From assembly GCF_900096995.1 (NCBI RefSeq), contig NZ_OANT01000003.1:248001-312000 (forward strand): a stretch of 64,000 nt of DNA, in the 5' to 3' direction. Shown here one piece after another: positions 48,079 to 55,636 of this stretch (the first letter of the stretch is position 1; the number at the start of each line of letters is the position of its first letter). Origin of the DNA: Acinetobacter puyangensis (GTDB taxonomy: Bacteria; Pseudomonadota; Gammaproteobacteria; Pseudomonadales; Moraxellaceae). The notes under the pieces are model-generated. The model was not told where the DNA came from, searched no databases, and was given only the letters and a program-made list of their open reading frames with translations. A program made the translations under genes and the position numbers.

Positions 48079-48669
48079 ATGAAATTATTGAAAAAAACAT
48101 TATTAACAGCAACCGTTGTGTTGGCACTTAATCTTACCGGTTGTGGTTATAACACCTTGCAAGTCAAAGATGAAGCAGTCACAGCTTCATGGTCAGAAGT
48201 AGAAAACCAGTATCAACGCCGTGCCGATCTGGTGCCTAATTTGGTCAATGTGGTTAAAGGTTCTGCGGCACATGAAGAAAGTGTACTTACCGAAGTCACA
48301 CAGGCTCGTTCCAATGTTGCCGGTTTAAAAGTCGATAAGGAAGTACTGGAAGATCCGGAACTGTTTAAAAAATATCAGGAAGCACAAAGCCAGTTAACCG
48401 GTGCATTATCACGGTTGATTGCCGTATCGGAAAATTATCCGGATTTAAAAGCCAATCAACAGTTCCAAGAATTACAGGTCCAGCTTGAAGGTACGGAAAA
48501 CCGTATTGCCGTGGCTCGTAATCGCTATATTACCACTGTGCAGGATTACAACAGCTATGCACGTCAATTCCCTCAAGTAATGACGGCGAAAGTCATTGGC
48601 ATGAAAACCAAACCAAACTTTAGTGCTGAAACCGGTGCAGAAAAAGCGCCTACAGTAAGTTTTAACTGA
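48079..48669 (+). CDS. lemA: LemA family lipoprotein
   Basis: 196-aa LemA-type protein with a lipoprotein signal (LLTATVVLALNLTGC). The mature part is a long helical bundle (ENQYQRRADLVPNLVNVVKGSAAHEESVLTEV, LIAVSENYPDLKANQQFQELQ, AVARNRYITTVQDYN). LemA proteins are of unclear function and often occur with TPM-domain (YgcG/'repair of photosystem') genes, as here. The GTG at 48070 adds three residues; ATG 48079 is the likelier start. Confidence 0.9.
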   Translation: MKLLKKTLLTATVVLALNLTGCGYNTLQVKDEAVTASWSEVENQYQRRADLVPNLVNVVKGSAAHEESVLTEVTQARSNVAGLKVDKEVLEDPELFKKYQEAQSQLTGALSRLIAVSENYPDLKANQQFQELQVQLEGTENRIAVARNRYITTVQDYNSYARQFPQVMTAKVIGMKTKPNFSAETGAEKAPTVSFN

Positions 48670-48711
48670 TCATCATCTCATTCATTGTTGATCATAAAAT
48701 AAGGTTGAGGC

Positions 48712-49830
48712 ATGTTGACTAAGCTGGATATAACTGCGGATAAGCATATAAATGCATTTATGCAACAGATTGTGAGGGGACTTTTAGGCTTTGTCCTGTG
48801 TTTCAGTCTGCTTTGCATATCTGGCTTTGGCGCATCTGCCTTTGCCGAAACAGCAACGGCCACCGCATCTGATGACGGTACCGAAGCAGTGGTACTCAAC
48901 AAAATTATCAACAATCAAAAACAGAATACGCAACAGCAAAGTGCACAAAATTCAGAGAGTCAAAATAGCACGGCACAATCGTCAGTATCCGCTGATGGTA
49001 CAGATGAAAATATTATTCAGCGTGATATTCCACAGCTTAATCAACCGATTATTGATCAGGCAAATATTCTTACAGCAGAACAAAATCAGAGTCTAAGCCA
49101 ATATATTCGCCAGATCTATGATTCAGGTAAGGCACAGATCGGTATGGTGATTGTACCGAGTACCGGGCAGGAAGATATTTTTAGTTATTCCATGCGTATT
49201 GCCGAGAAATGGCAACTCGGAACAGCCAAGCATGATAATGGTCTATTGATTGTGGTTGCGGTCAATGATCGTCGTATTCAGATTTTAACCGGTTATGGAT
49301 TGGAAGGTGTGCTGCCCGATATCATGACCCATCGTATTATTCAGAATCAAATCACACCGTATTTTAAACAAGGACAGTATGCACAAGGTTTACAGTCCGG
49401 ACTGGAAGAAATCAATCGTATTTTGAGTCAGGACCCTGATGTGGCCCGTCAGGCTGCGGAAAGTTTAAAAGAGCAGCAAGCTGCTGCACACCAAAAACAA
49501 CAAGGCATGCAAAGTGCATTGGGTATTTCCATCGTTATTCTGGTGATTGCAGTGGTTTTATCCGCACTGATTGGACGCAAAATTTCTGCATTGGGTGCAG
49601 GCGTTGCCGGTACGGCGCTGGGTATGTTGAGTGGGCTCGGACTGGGTATGAGCCTGTTGCTCGGTGGTGGTTTATTCTTTTTGGTGATTAGTTCATTGGC
49701 ACAATTGCTCTTTCAAGCCTTTGCCAGTTCTGGTGGTGGTCGAGGCGGAGGTGGTGGCTTTGGCGGAGGTGGCGGTTATAGTGGCGGAGGCGGCGGTTTT
49801 GGCGGTGGAGGAGCATCAGGTTCATGGTAA
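48712..49830 (+). CDS. TPM-domain membrane protein (YgcG-like)
   Basis: 372 aa. Signal or anchor segment (GLLGFVLCFSLLCISGFGASAFA), a Gln/Ser-rich linker, the TPM phosphatase-type domain (about 105-225: IIDQANILTAEQNQSLSQYI, QIGMVIVPSTGQEDIF, RIQILTGYGLEGVLPD), two hydrophobic helices, and a very glycine-rich C-terminus ending GASGSW. The neighbourhood lemA-TPM-TPM is recurrent in bacteria, suggesting an envelope complex. Its stop overlaps the next TPM gene. Confidence 0.85.
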   Translation: MLTKLDITADKHINAFMQQIVRGLLGFVLCFSLLCISGFGASAFAETATATASDDGTEAVVLNKIINNQKQNTQQQSAQNSESQNSTAQSSVSADGTDENIIQRDIPQLNQPIIDQANILTAEQNQSLSQYIRQIYDSGKAQIGMVIVPSTGQEDIFSYSMRIAEKWQLGTAKHDNGLLIVVAVNDRRIQILTGYGLEGVLPDIMTHRIIQNQITPYFKQGQYAQGLQSGLEEINRILSQDPDVARQAAESLKEQQAAAHQKQQGMQSALGISIVILVIAVVLSALIGRKISALGAGVAGTALGMLSGLGLGMSLLLGGGLFFLVISSLAQLLFQAFASSGGGRGGGGGFGGGGGYSGGGGGFGGGGASGSW

Positions 49831-50384
49831 ATCAAATCGAAACGCAAACGGTGATTAGCACCAAACATCTTGATGTGGTGAATAAACCCAGCTTAAAGCG
49901 TTGGTTTAAACATATCTTGTATTTTAAATCTGCCAAACATGCTTTAACTACACAGGACTGTGACAAGATTGCACAGGCTATTGAAGCGGCTGAAAATGGC
50001 CATCGCGGTGAAATTCAGGTGATTGTCGAGGGCAGTTTGCCTGGTCATTTCGCCTTGCAACATACCACGCAGCAACGTGCGGAATATCTATTTGCCAAAT
50101 ACCGTGTGTGGGATACCGAATGTAATAGCGGAATTTTGATTTATTTAAATCTATGCGAACATGCGGTGGAAATTGTTGCAGACCGAGGCATAGATGGTGC
50201 TGTGCATGAAAAGTGCTGGCAAGAGATTTGCCAGAGTATGCTGCCATTATTTAAGGCACAGCAATTTGGTGATGGGCTGTGTGTGGCGATTGAGCAATTA
50301 GGACAATTGTTTAGCCGGTATTATGGCAATAATACCCATGATCCCGAAGGCAATGAATTGTCGAATCGACCACGATTGATTTAG
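49824..50384 (+). CDS. second TPM-domain protein
   Basis: 186-aa TPM-domain protein without a signal peptide (IAQAIEAAENGHRGEIQVIVEG, QRAEYLFAKYRVWDTE, GILIYLNLCEHAVEIVADRGID). It starts inside the last codons of the preceding TPM gene (7-nt overlap) and so is translationally coupled. Role unknown; probably works with the membrane TPM partner and LemA. Confidence 0.82.
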   Translation: MVNQIETQTVISTKHLDVVNKPSLKRWFKHILYFKSAKHALTTQDCDKIAQAIEAAENGHRGEIQVIVEGSLPGHFALQHTTQQRAEYLFAKYRVWDTECNSGILIYLNLCEHAVEIVADRGIDGAVHEKCWQEICQSMLPLFKAQQFGDGLCVAIEQLGQLFSRYYGNNTHDPEGNELSNRPRLI

Positions 50385-50386
50385 TT

Positions 50387-50438
50387 TTTATGATGCTTTA
50401 AATCCCGATATCAATTTTTATGATTGCCTAATTTGAGA
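50387..50438 (+). repeat. copy 1 of a roughly 52-bp direct repeat
   Basis: Shares about 80 percent identity by eye with 51086-51137: core GATATCAATTTTTATGATTG here versus GATAGCAATTTTCATGACTG there. The two copies bracket the two small ORFs of this interval. Confidence 0.6.
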
Positions 50439-50615
50439 TATATCTGGTAAAGCAGCAATGATAGAAAATTCAGTATAAATAAGCCCACATTTGATCTAAA
50501 TAGCTTGTTTTTAATCGTCTTTTTCGGTTTTTCGATAGGTGTTTATATGTACATTAAATAATCAGATCTTTATGATATTATATAGCTATTATGATGATTA
50601 GATAAGGGGACGTTA

Positions 50616-50822
50616 ATGGATATGATTAACCGAACAGAATATCCGGCATTAGATCAAATTTTATGGGATAGCACAATACGTCAAATCCCTGCGGAAATGG
50701 CATTTCAATATTATGAGAAACGCTGGAAATATATTGATGAGGCACAGCTTACAGCAAAGGAAAAACAGCTTATTCATACCTTAACCAAAACAATTGGACA
50801 TGGGCTATTTTTAACTCAATAA
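50616..50822 (+). CDS. small hypothetical protein (68 aa)
   Basis: 68-aa soluble protein with a plausible ribosome binding site (AAGGGG, 8 nt before ATG). It is rich in aromatic and charged residues (TEYPALDQILWDSTIRQIP, FQYYEKRWKYIDEAQLTAKEK, HTLTKTIGHGLFLTQ) and has no signal peptide. No family recognised; composition and size would suit a toxin-antitoxin or regulatory partner, but no partner gene is seen, so this is speculation. The surrounding DNA is AT-rich and repeat-bearing. Confidence 0.5.
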   Translation: MDMINRTEYPALDQILWDSTIRQIPAEMAFQYYEKRWKYIDEAQLTAKEKQLIHTLTKTIGHGLFLTQ

Positions 50823-50842
50823 GATGGGGAAAGATGATACAG

Positions 50843-50932
50843 TATTACGGCAAATATTACGGCAAAAAAATCCATAAATTTTTACTATGCTAATATTTTA
50901 ATTGATAAAATTGTTGTAAATATTGCGGCAAA
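50843..50932 (+). repeat. three 12-bp repeats TATTRCGGCAAA
   Basis: Two tandem copies of TATTACGGCAAA (50843-50854, 50855-50866) and a third TATTGCGGCAAA (50921-50932), ahead of a 42-codon ORF. They could be operator-like iterons; the role is unknown. Confidence 0.55.
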
Positions 50933-50970
50933 TATTTATAGTAAATATCAAAGTGTAATCGGAAGATAGC

Positions 50971-51099
50971 ATGATTGGTATCACACCATTTTTATCACAT
51001 CCCTCCAAATCTCTGGAACAAAAAATCCTAGACTTTCTTCAGCTTGATTCTGTTATTCCAAAAACAATTCGTCAGGATTTAATTTTTATATTGTTTTAA
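50971..51099 (+). CDS. possible 42-aa small ORF or gene remnant
   Basis: ATG with GGAAG 5 nt upstream. It encodes MIGITPFLSHPSKSLEQKIL and onward to a hydrophobic end (LIFILF). It could be the leftover start of a longer protein or a real small gene; no family recognised. The second 52-bp repeat overlaps its end. Confidence 0.3.
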   Translation: MIGITPFLSHPSKSLEQKILDFLQLDSVIPKTIRQDLIFILF

Positions 51100-51137
51100 G
51101 TCACGATAGCAATTTTCATGACTGCCTAACTTGAGCA
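51086..51137 (+). repeat. copy 2 of the roughly 52-bp direct repeat
   Basis: Matches 50387-50438 about 700 bp upstream. From 51138 to 51330 the sequence is AT-rich and I see no gene. Confidence 0.6.
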
Positions 51138-51335
51138 GACACAACGTTATTGCTGTGTAATCTATTCATCTACGTTAACATATATTGGATAACTTTCAGC
51201 GAATGATCAGGTACGTTTGATTCAACATTTCGATCTAAAATAAAAACAAAGAAAAATAGAATGCGTTTCAATATAAATGGTTTAAAGCACTGAATTGTTG
51301 ACCGAATTGTTATATTTAATATTTCTGCTAGTAAC

Positions 51336-51350
51336 TGACAAATATTGTCA
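51336..51350. promoter_or_regulatory. palindrome upstream of the pilin promoter
   Basis: TGACAA-ATA-TTGTCA is a perfect 15-bp palindrome containing TGTC, the core of described PilR sites. It lies about 105 bp before the -24 element, a usual enhancer distance. Assignment to PilR is inference. Confidence 0.4.
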
Positions 51351-51454
51351 TTTTGTAACGATTGTAAACGCATGGAAAAACAAAAAATCGAACAATAAAA
51401 GTTTTATATTGCTTAATTTATTGTTTTATAATATAAAAAATATGAATCATAAAG

Positions 51455-51472
51455 TTGGCATAGCTTATGCTA
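51455..51472 (+). promoter_or_regulatory. sigma-54 promoter of the pilin gene
   Basis: TTGGCAT...ATGCTA: GG at 457-458 and GC at 469-470 are 10 nt apart. Predicted start near 51482, about 50 nt before the ATG. Type IV pilin genes are typically sigma-54/PilSR-dependent. Confidence 0.65.
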
Positions 51473-51530
51473 TAAAGTAATTAAGCGAAATTTAGCAAAC
51501 AAATTTTACACAAATTTCCAGGAGAAATTT

Positions 51531-51953
51531 ATGAACGCACAAAAGGGTTTTACCTTAATTGAATTGATGATTGTAATTGCGATCATTGGTATTTTGGCGG
51601 CAATTGCGATTCCTGCATATACGGACTATACCGTTCGTGCTCGTGTTACAGAGGCTCTCACAACTGCATCAGCAATGAAAGCAACTGTTTCTGAAAATAT
51701 TATGAGTGCTGGTGGTACTACAATTGCAAGTTCAGCGTGTAATGGCGTAATTTCTGCAAGTGCAACTACAAATGTAGCATCATCAGCATGTTCAGGCAGT
51801 GGTGTAATTTCCGTTACTACGACTGCGGCTGCTAAAGGTATTGTTTTAACATTAACACCTAAATATACAGGTGGGAATGTAGCTTGGCAATGTACAACTA
51901 CATCAGGCGATGCTCAAAAATATGTTCCTTCTGAATGTCGGACAACCTCATAA
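51531..51953 (+). CDS. major type IV pilin, ComP/PilA-like
   Basis: 140-aa pilin. Prepilin leader MNAQKG with cleavage before F7, Glu5 of the mature protein ([21 protein letters not shown]) and the usual N-terminal helix. Four cysteines: C70 and C87 enclose [13 protein letters not shown], resembling the ComP loop in which an internal serine is O-glycosylated by PglS/PglL-ComP; a second pair lies near the end (WQC and SEC). It also ends in serine (CRTTS), the kind of site used by TfpO/PilO. Both modes are possible. An oligosaccharyltransferase gene follows, separated by a terminator. Expression probably sigma-54-dependent. Confidence 0.9.
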   Translation: MNAQKGFTLIELMIVIAIIGILAAIAIPAYTDYTVRARVTEALTTASAMKATVSENIMSAGGTTIASSACNGVISASATTNVASSACSGSGVISVTTTAAAKGIVLTLTPKYTGGNVAWQCTTTSGDAQKYVPSECRTTS

Positions 51954-51967
51954 TAAAATTTAAAAAT

Positions 51968-51997
51968 AAAAAGAGCCTCAGATGGGGCTCTTTTTTT
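51968..51997 (+). terminator. terminator between pilin and oligosaccharyltransferase
   Basis: AAAGAGCC / GGCTCTTT stem followed by T7, ending 11 nt before the next ATG. It would let most transcripts stop after the pilin and give low read-through into the transferase. Confidence 0.8.
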
Positions 51998-52007
51998 GGG
52001 ATAATAT

Positions 52008-53216
52008 ATGAGCTTTTATTGTTATAAGTATTTAAATCTTTTTGGTATTTTTTTAATGGGTGTGGCGTATTTTTCAACAATAACGCTTTTTTTCTCTACT
52101 ACTTTTTATAAAGAAATCTTTGCTGTTGCAGGGCTTTTATTCTTTTTAACAGCATTATGCTTTCAATACAAAATTGTCAGTACCCAATTGCTGTTATTTA
52201 ATCTTGCTTTGCTTTTAATTCCAATGATTCAATATGCTTTTGGAATTATCTTTTTTTTGCAGGATGCATTGTTATCAACTGTTTATCTGTGTATTTTCTT
52301 ATGCAGTATTTTAGTGGGAGTAAATTTTAAAGCCAATCATCAGACAAATATATTAAATATATTTTTAGCGATGCTTGTGTTTGTTGGATGTATATCTGTA
52401 TTGATGGCATTTAATCAGCGTTTTATGTGGTTCAATAGTTATTTATTATTTTCCTCCTCTTATGGTAATCGTGCAACAGCAAATCTTGCACAACCCAATC
52501 AATTATCTACCTTGCTTATCATGAGCTTATTCTCATTGTTTTATTTGTACCAAGCACAAAAAATTAAAAAAATCATCATGTATGGTATTACGTTCATATT
52601 GTTGATTGGGATTGTGATGACCCAATCACGTTCAGCATGGGCATCATGCATCGTTTTAAGTGCGTTATATCTTTATTATTACCATCAAAAACAAGATATT
52701 ATAAACGTTATAAAATTAAATGTTGTTTTTATTGGTTTAACACTATGTATTCCTTTTTTACTGAATGTTTTAACTTATTCCCAAGCGTCTACTGCGATAG
52801 ATCGTTTACAAGGTGGATCAACACGTTTTAAAATTTGGCCACAATTGCTTCATGCAGTTATGGAGCAACCTTGGACTGGATACGGCTGGGGACAAGTCGA
52901 TGTTGCACAGTTATCTACCATGACACCAACATCTACAAAAAAAGAATTATTTACTTATTCGCATAATTTGTTTTTAGACCTCCTACTATGGAATGGTTTG
53001 GTGCTTGGTACACTACTCAGTTTATTGATTATTTATATTTTATATCGTTGCTATATGAATCTGCAATATAAACAGGATTTATTATTGTTTTTAGGGTTTA
53101 TGGCATTTTTTGTGCATTCTTGCTTGGAATATCCGTATGCATATACATATTTTCTAATTCCAGCCGGTATGTTTTTAGGTTATGTATCGTATCAACAAAA
53201 TATTAAAGAGGTGTGA
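52008..53216 (+). CDS. pilin O-oligosaccharyltransferase, N-terminal part (PglS/PglL/TfpO-like, split)
   Basis: 402 aa with about ten hydrophobic segments and a Wzy_C-type O-antigen ligase region (TQSRSAWASCIVLSALYLYY, GYGWGQVDVAQL, YSHNLFLDLLLWNGL, CLEYPYAYTYFLIPAGMFLGY). It would transfer a lipid-linked glycan to the pilin in the periplasm. PglL/PglS enzymes are about 540 aa and continue with another helix and a C-terminal domain; here the frame stops after the last Wzy_C helix, and the missing part lies in the next frame at 53218. TfpO-type enzymes can be shorter, so this part alone may be active. AT-rich relative to neighbours. Confidence 0.82.
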   Translation: MSFYCYKYLNLFGIFLMGVAYFSTITLFFSTTFYKEIFAVAGLLFFLTALCFQYKIVSTQLLLFNLALLLIPMIQYAFGIIFFLQDALLSTVYLCIFLCSILVGVNFKANHQTNILNIFLAMLVFVGCISVLMAFNQRFMWFNSYLLFSSSYGNRATANLAQPNQLSTLLIMSLFSLFYLYQAQKIKKIIMYGITFILLIGIVMTQSRSAWASCIVLSALYLYYYHQKQDIINVIKLNVVFIGLTLCIPFLLNVLTYSQASTAIDRLQGGSTRFKIWPQLLHAVMEQPWTGYGWGQVDVAQLSTMTPTSTKKELFTYSHNLFLDLLLWNGLVLGTLLSLLIIYILYRCYMNLQYKQDLLLFLGFMAFFVHSCLEYPYAYTYFLIPAGMFLGYVSYQQNIKEV

Positions 53217-53217
53217 T

Positions 53218-53634
53218 ATGTTAATTCAGATTAATAAGAAATTATATGTGATATTTTTAATTTTATTATGTATTATATTTGGTTGTTTTTTAATTGAAGT
53301 AAATCACCTTAATGAAAAAAGTGATTTGTACGCACGGCAAAATTTATTTCATGAAAAAGTTGATTTTAATGACCAAAAATTTTATTTTTTGGATGGGTAT
53401 AGTACATCCTTAGATTTTCAAACCATTCCATACTGCAATTTAGTTCAATATTATCCACTAATAACTTTTAAACAGATAGCTTATCGTTATCCATCTGCTT
53501 TAACTATTGCCAAATACTGGTTGTTTTCGCAAAAACAGCAACAGATGGTACGAGATGCTGAGCAGCTTAGACAGGCTTATGTATTATTAACTAAAAGTGG
53601 TCAGCATACTTTTAATAATAAAGTATGTAATTAA
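53218..53634 (+). CDS. oligosaccharyltransferase C-terminal part in a shifted frame
   Basis: 138 aa: one transmembrane helix (LYVIFLILLCIIFGCFLI), then a soluble segment ending YRYPSALTIAKYWLFSQ, which resembles the end of PglL-type enzymes (aromatic-rich YPxxxSL... pattern). Together with the 402-aa frame before it, this makes about 540 residues, the size of a complete PglL/PglS. It has its own GAGGTG site 4 nt before the ATG and starts 2 nt after the upstream stop, so it may be a separate coupled polypeptide, or the result of a frameshift in a once single gene. Sequence similarity is by eye only. Confidence 0.6.
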   Translation: MLIQINKKLYVIFLILLCIIFGCFLIEVNHLNEKSDLYARQNLFHEKVDFNDQKFYFLDGYSTSLDFQTIPYCNLVQYYPLITFKQIAYRYPSALTIAKYWLFSQKQQQMVRDAEQLRQAYVLLTKSGQHTFNNKVCN

Positions 53635-53814
53635 AGTTAATTTTTCTATCTAAGCTTAAAATTCTCCAACAAAGTCGTTAGATGACAAAAAATGTTAATT
53701 ATTACCTATTTTTAAATCTTTTAAATTTATATCAGTTTTAAGTTTTTGAAAAATAAATATAAAATGTGTGGTATAAAAATTGTACTGATAAATCAGAATA
53801 AAAGAGTATTAAAT

Positions 53815-54234
53815 ATGAAAAGACAGCAGGGTTTTACCTTAATTGAAATCATGATTGCCATTGCAATTTTGGGAATTTTGGCTGCTATTGCAACAGTCAA
53901 CTATACACTTTACACGAAGAAAACTATCCTTAGCGTTGCATTATCGGAAATATCAGCTTTAAAAACAGAATACGAAATGGCAGTTAACGAAAATTATTCA
54001 GGTCTAGGCAACTTGTCTAATATTGATATTAGTGCTTCAAAATACTGTATTTTAAACGTCAATGCACCAGATCCTACAACATTTATTGCAGACAAAGCAT
54101 TGGTTTGTACTTTAAAAAATACCGCATTATTTGGCGAAAATGCACAGGTGTATTTATCCCGAAGTGCAACAGGGCAATATACTTGTCATGTCGAGAATAT
54201 TGCACAGCAATATTTGCCGGCAACGTGTAATTAA
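53815..54234 (+). CDS. second type IV pilin-like protein
   Basis: 139-aa pilin. Leader MKRQQG, cleavage before F7, Glu5 conserved (FTLIEIMIAIAILGILAAIA). Four cysteines (KYC, LVC, YTC, ATCN), the last pair forming a C-terminal loop of the PilA kind. It lacks the C-terminal serine of the upstream pilin. The frame is open from 53746, but the leader begins at 53815 with AAGAG about 9 nt upstream. It may be a minor or alternative pilin of the same locus. Confidence 0.82.
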   Translation: MKRQQGFTLIEIMIAIAILGILAAIATVNYTLYTKKTILSVALSEISALKTEYEMAVNENYSGLGNLSNIDISASKYCILNVNAPDPTTFIADKALVCTLKNTALFGENAQVYLSRSATGQYTCHVENIAQQYLPATCN

Positions 54235-54240
54235 ACCGTT

Positions 54241-54655
54241 GGTGCGTATTGTATACACCAGATTTTTACATGTGTATGTTTGGGTCTATACAATAGACCC
54301 CTACGAATGTTTTTTAGAATTGATTTGAATCATTTGATCGTATGGCGGTAGGGGCGTATTGAATACGCCCAAAAATGTACGCCCAATAACATACGTCCGA
54401 TTTTACATATGTATGTTTTGGGTCTATACAATAGACCCCTACGAATATTTTTTAGAATTGGCTTTAGATAATTTGATGATACGGTAGGGTGAGAAATATA
54501 TTTCGCAAGGAATACGCCCAATAATGTATGGCCAATAACGATATGCAAGATTTTTACATGTGTTTATTTTGGGTCTATACAATAGACCCTTACGGAATAT
54601 TTTAGAATTGATTTGAATCATTTTATTGTATGGTAGGGGCGTATTGCATACGCCC
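54241..54655. repeat. tandem REP/BIME array (three copies)
   Basis: Three copies of a unit of about 140-150 bp, with anchors at 54261, 54399 and 54549. Each pairs an A-type hairpin GGGTCTAT-ACA-ATAGACCC followed by CTAC (54282-54304, 54420-54442, 54571-54593 with TTAC) and a B-type hairpin preceded by GTAG: GTAG + GGGCGTAT-TGA-ATACGCCC (54348-54370; 54633-54655 with TGC loop). The middle B unit is altered (GTAG at 54484-54487). A decayed B-like unit lies at 54241-54259. GTAG-plus-hairpin in inverted pairs is the classic REP/BIME structure, and the related transposase gene follows. The remaining sequence up to 54748 has no gene. Confidence 0.9.
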
Positions 54656-54748
54656 TATAACGATACGTCCCATAAAATATGCCATATTCTTGCATATATC
54701 CCATAAAATATGACAATATATTGAACAAAACAATTCAATAAACTGATT

Positions 54749-55291
54749 ATGAAATACAATCCAGATATACATCATCGGCGAAGTATTCGATTAAAAGGTT
54801 ATGATTATTCGCAAGCCGGCTATTATTTTATTACGATTTGTTGTGCTGATCGAGCATGTCTATTTGGAAATATTATAGATGATTCTATGTATTTAAATGA
54901 TTTTGGAATAATTGCACATGATGAATGGTTAAAAACGGTAGAATTGAGAAAAAATGTTCTATTAGATGATTTTGTGATTATGCCAAATCATATGCATGCA
55001 ATTATTATACTTACAGAAACTGATTTATCAGAGGAGTATAATGGATCAAGCATATCTGAATTGGGCGTATGCAATACGCCCCTACGGTCGCCATCAAATA
55101 ATTTAGGTTCGATCATACGTGGTTATAAATCAGCGGTAACAAAGCAAATAAAACAACAGAATTTTCATGGGCAAGTATGGCAACGAAATTATCATGAACA
55201 TATTATTCGTAATGAGCAATCATATCAAAAAATTTCACAATATATTGCGAATAATCCTACAACATGGAATGAGGACTGTTTTTATATATAG
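54749..55291 (+). CDS. REP-associated tyrosine transposase (RAYT, Y1 HUH family)
   Basis: 180-aa single-strand transposase of the Transposase_17 family. HUH motif in FVIMPNHMHAIIIL, N-terminal RRSIRLKGYDYSQAGYYFITICC, and the catalytic tyrosine region KISQYIANNPTTW near the C-terminus. RAYTs bind and cleave GTAG-hairpin REP DNA; the REP array lies immediately upstream. A complete REP hairpin (55063-55085) is inside this coding sequence and is translated as part of the protein. Length is typical (about 150-230 aa), and the HUH and Tyr motifs look intact, so the enzyme may be active. Confidence 0.9.
   Translation: MKYNPDIHHRRSIRLKGYDYSQAGYYFITICCADRACLFGNIIDDSMYLNDFGIIAHDEWLKTVELRKNVLLDDFVIMPNHMHAIIILTETDLSEEYNGSSISELGVCNTPLRSPSNNLGSIIRGYKSAVTKQIKQQNFHGQVWQRNYHEHIIRNEQSYQKISQYIANNPTTWNEDCFYI
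55063..55085. repeat. REP hairpin inside the RAYT gene
   Basis: GGGCGTAT-GCA-ATACGCCC followed by CTAC, that is an inverse-oriented GTAG hairpin, within the transposase frame and read as GVCNTPL. The stem is identical to the array B units. Confidence 0.9.
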
Positions 55292-55345
55292 GATGTTAAA
55301 ACGAATGCTATGAAGATCTATTATAGGAATAATTTTCTTGCTCAT

Positions 55346-55636
55346 TTATTTATACAAAACTGTATAATCGATTGCAGTATTTAGAATACGAACAATGAAA
55401 ATACAATTAGACTCGATACGGAAAAATATTGAATAGTTTTGATAGACACGTCTACGTATTCCCAAATCCGCCAGTTCATCAAAAATTTGAAATGCCTTGG
55501 GTATATCAGCAATAGATAGGCATTTTTGCTCTAGTTCTTGGGTAAAAGACAAAGCACGAATTGGATTGTCTTGGGCAATAAAATCTAAGATTTGTTCTAA
55601 ATCAAATTCGGCTTGTTTCGTAAAAATCACTTTCAT
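55346..55636 (-). CDS. ParE/RelE-family toxin
   Basis: 96-aa toxin of the ParE/RelE superfamily (VIFTKQAEFDLEQILDFIAQDNPIRALSFTQELEQKC, ELADLGIRRRVYQNYSIFFRIE, VRILNTAIDY). ParE-type toxins inhibit DNA gyrase, though this assignment is by sequence pattern. The start overlaps the antitoxin stop by 4 nt on the minus strand, so antitoxin and toxin are translationally coupled. The C-terminal Arg/Tyr residues expected for the fold are present. Confidence 0.88.
   Translation of the reverse strand: MKVIFTKQAEFDLEQILDFIAQDNPIRALSFTQELEQKCLSIADIPKAFQIFDELADLGIRRRVYQNYSIFFRIESNCIFIVRILNTAIDYTVLYK

Noticed and set aside
54241-54655. Regularly spaced repeats as a CRISPR array
   Set aside because: The conserved parts are paired GTAG hairpins and the intervening sequence is itself repeated; there are no unique spacers and no cas genes.
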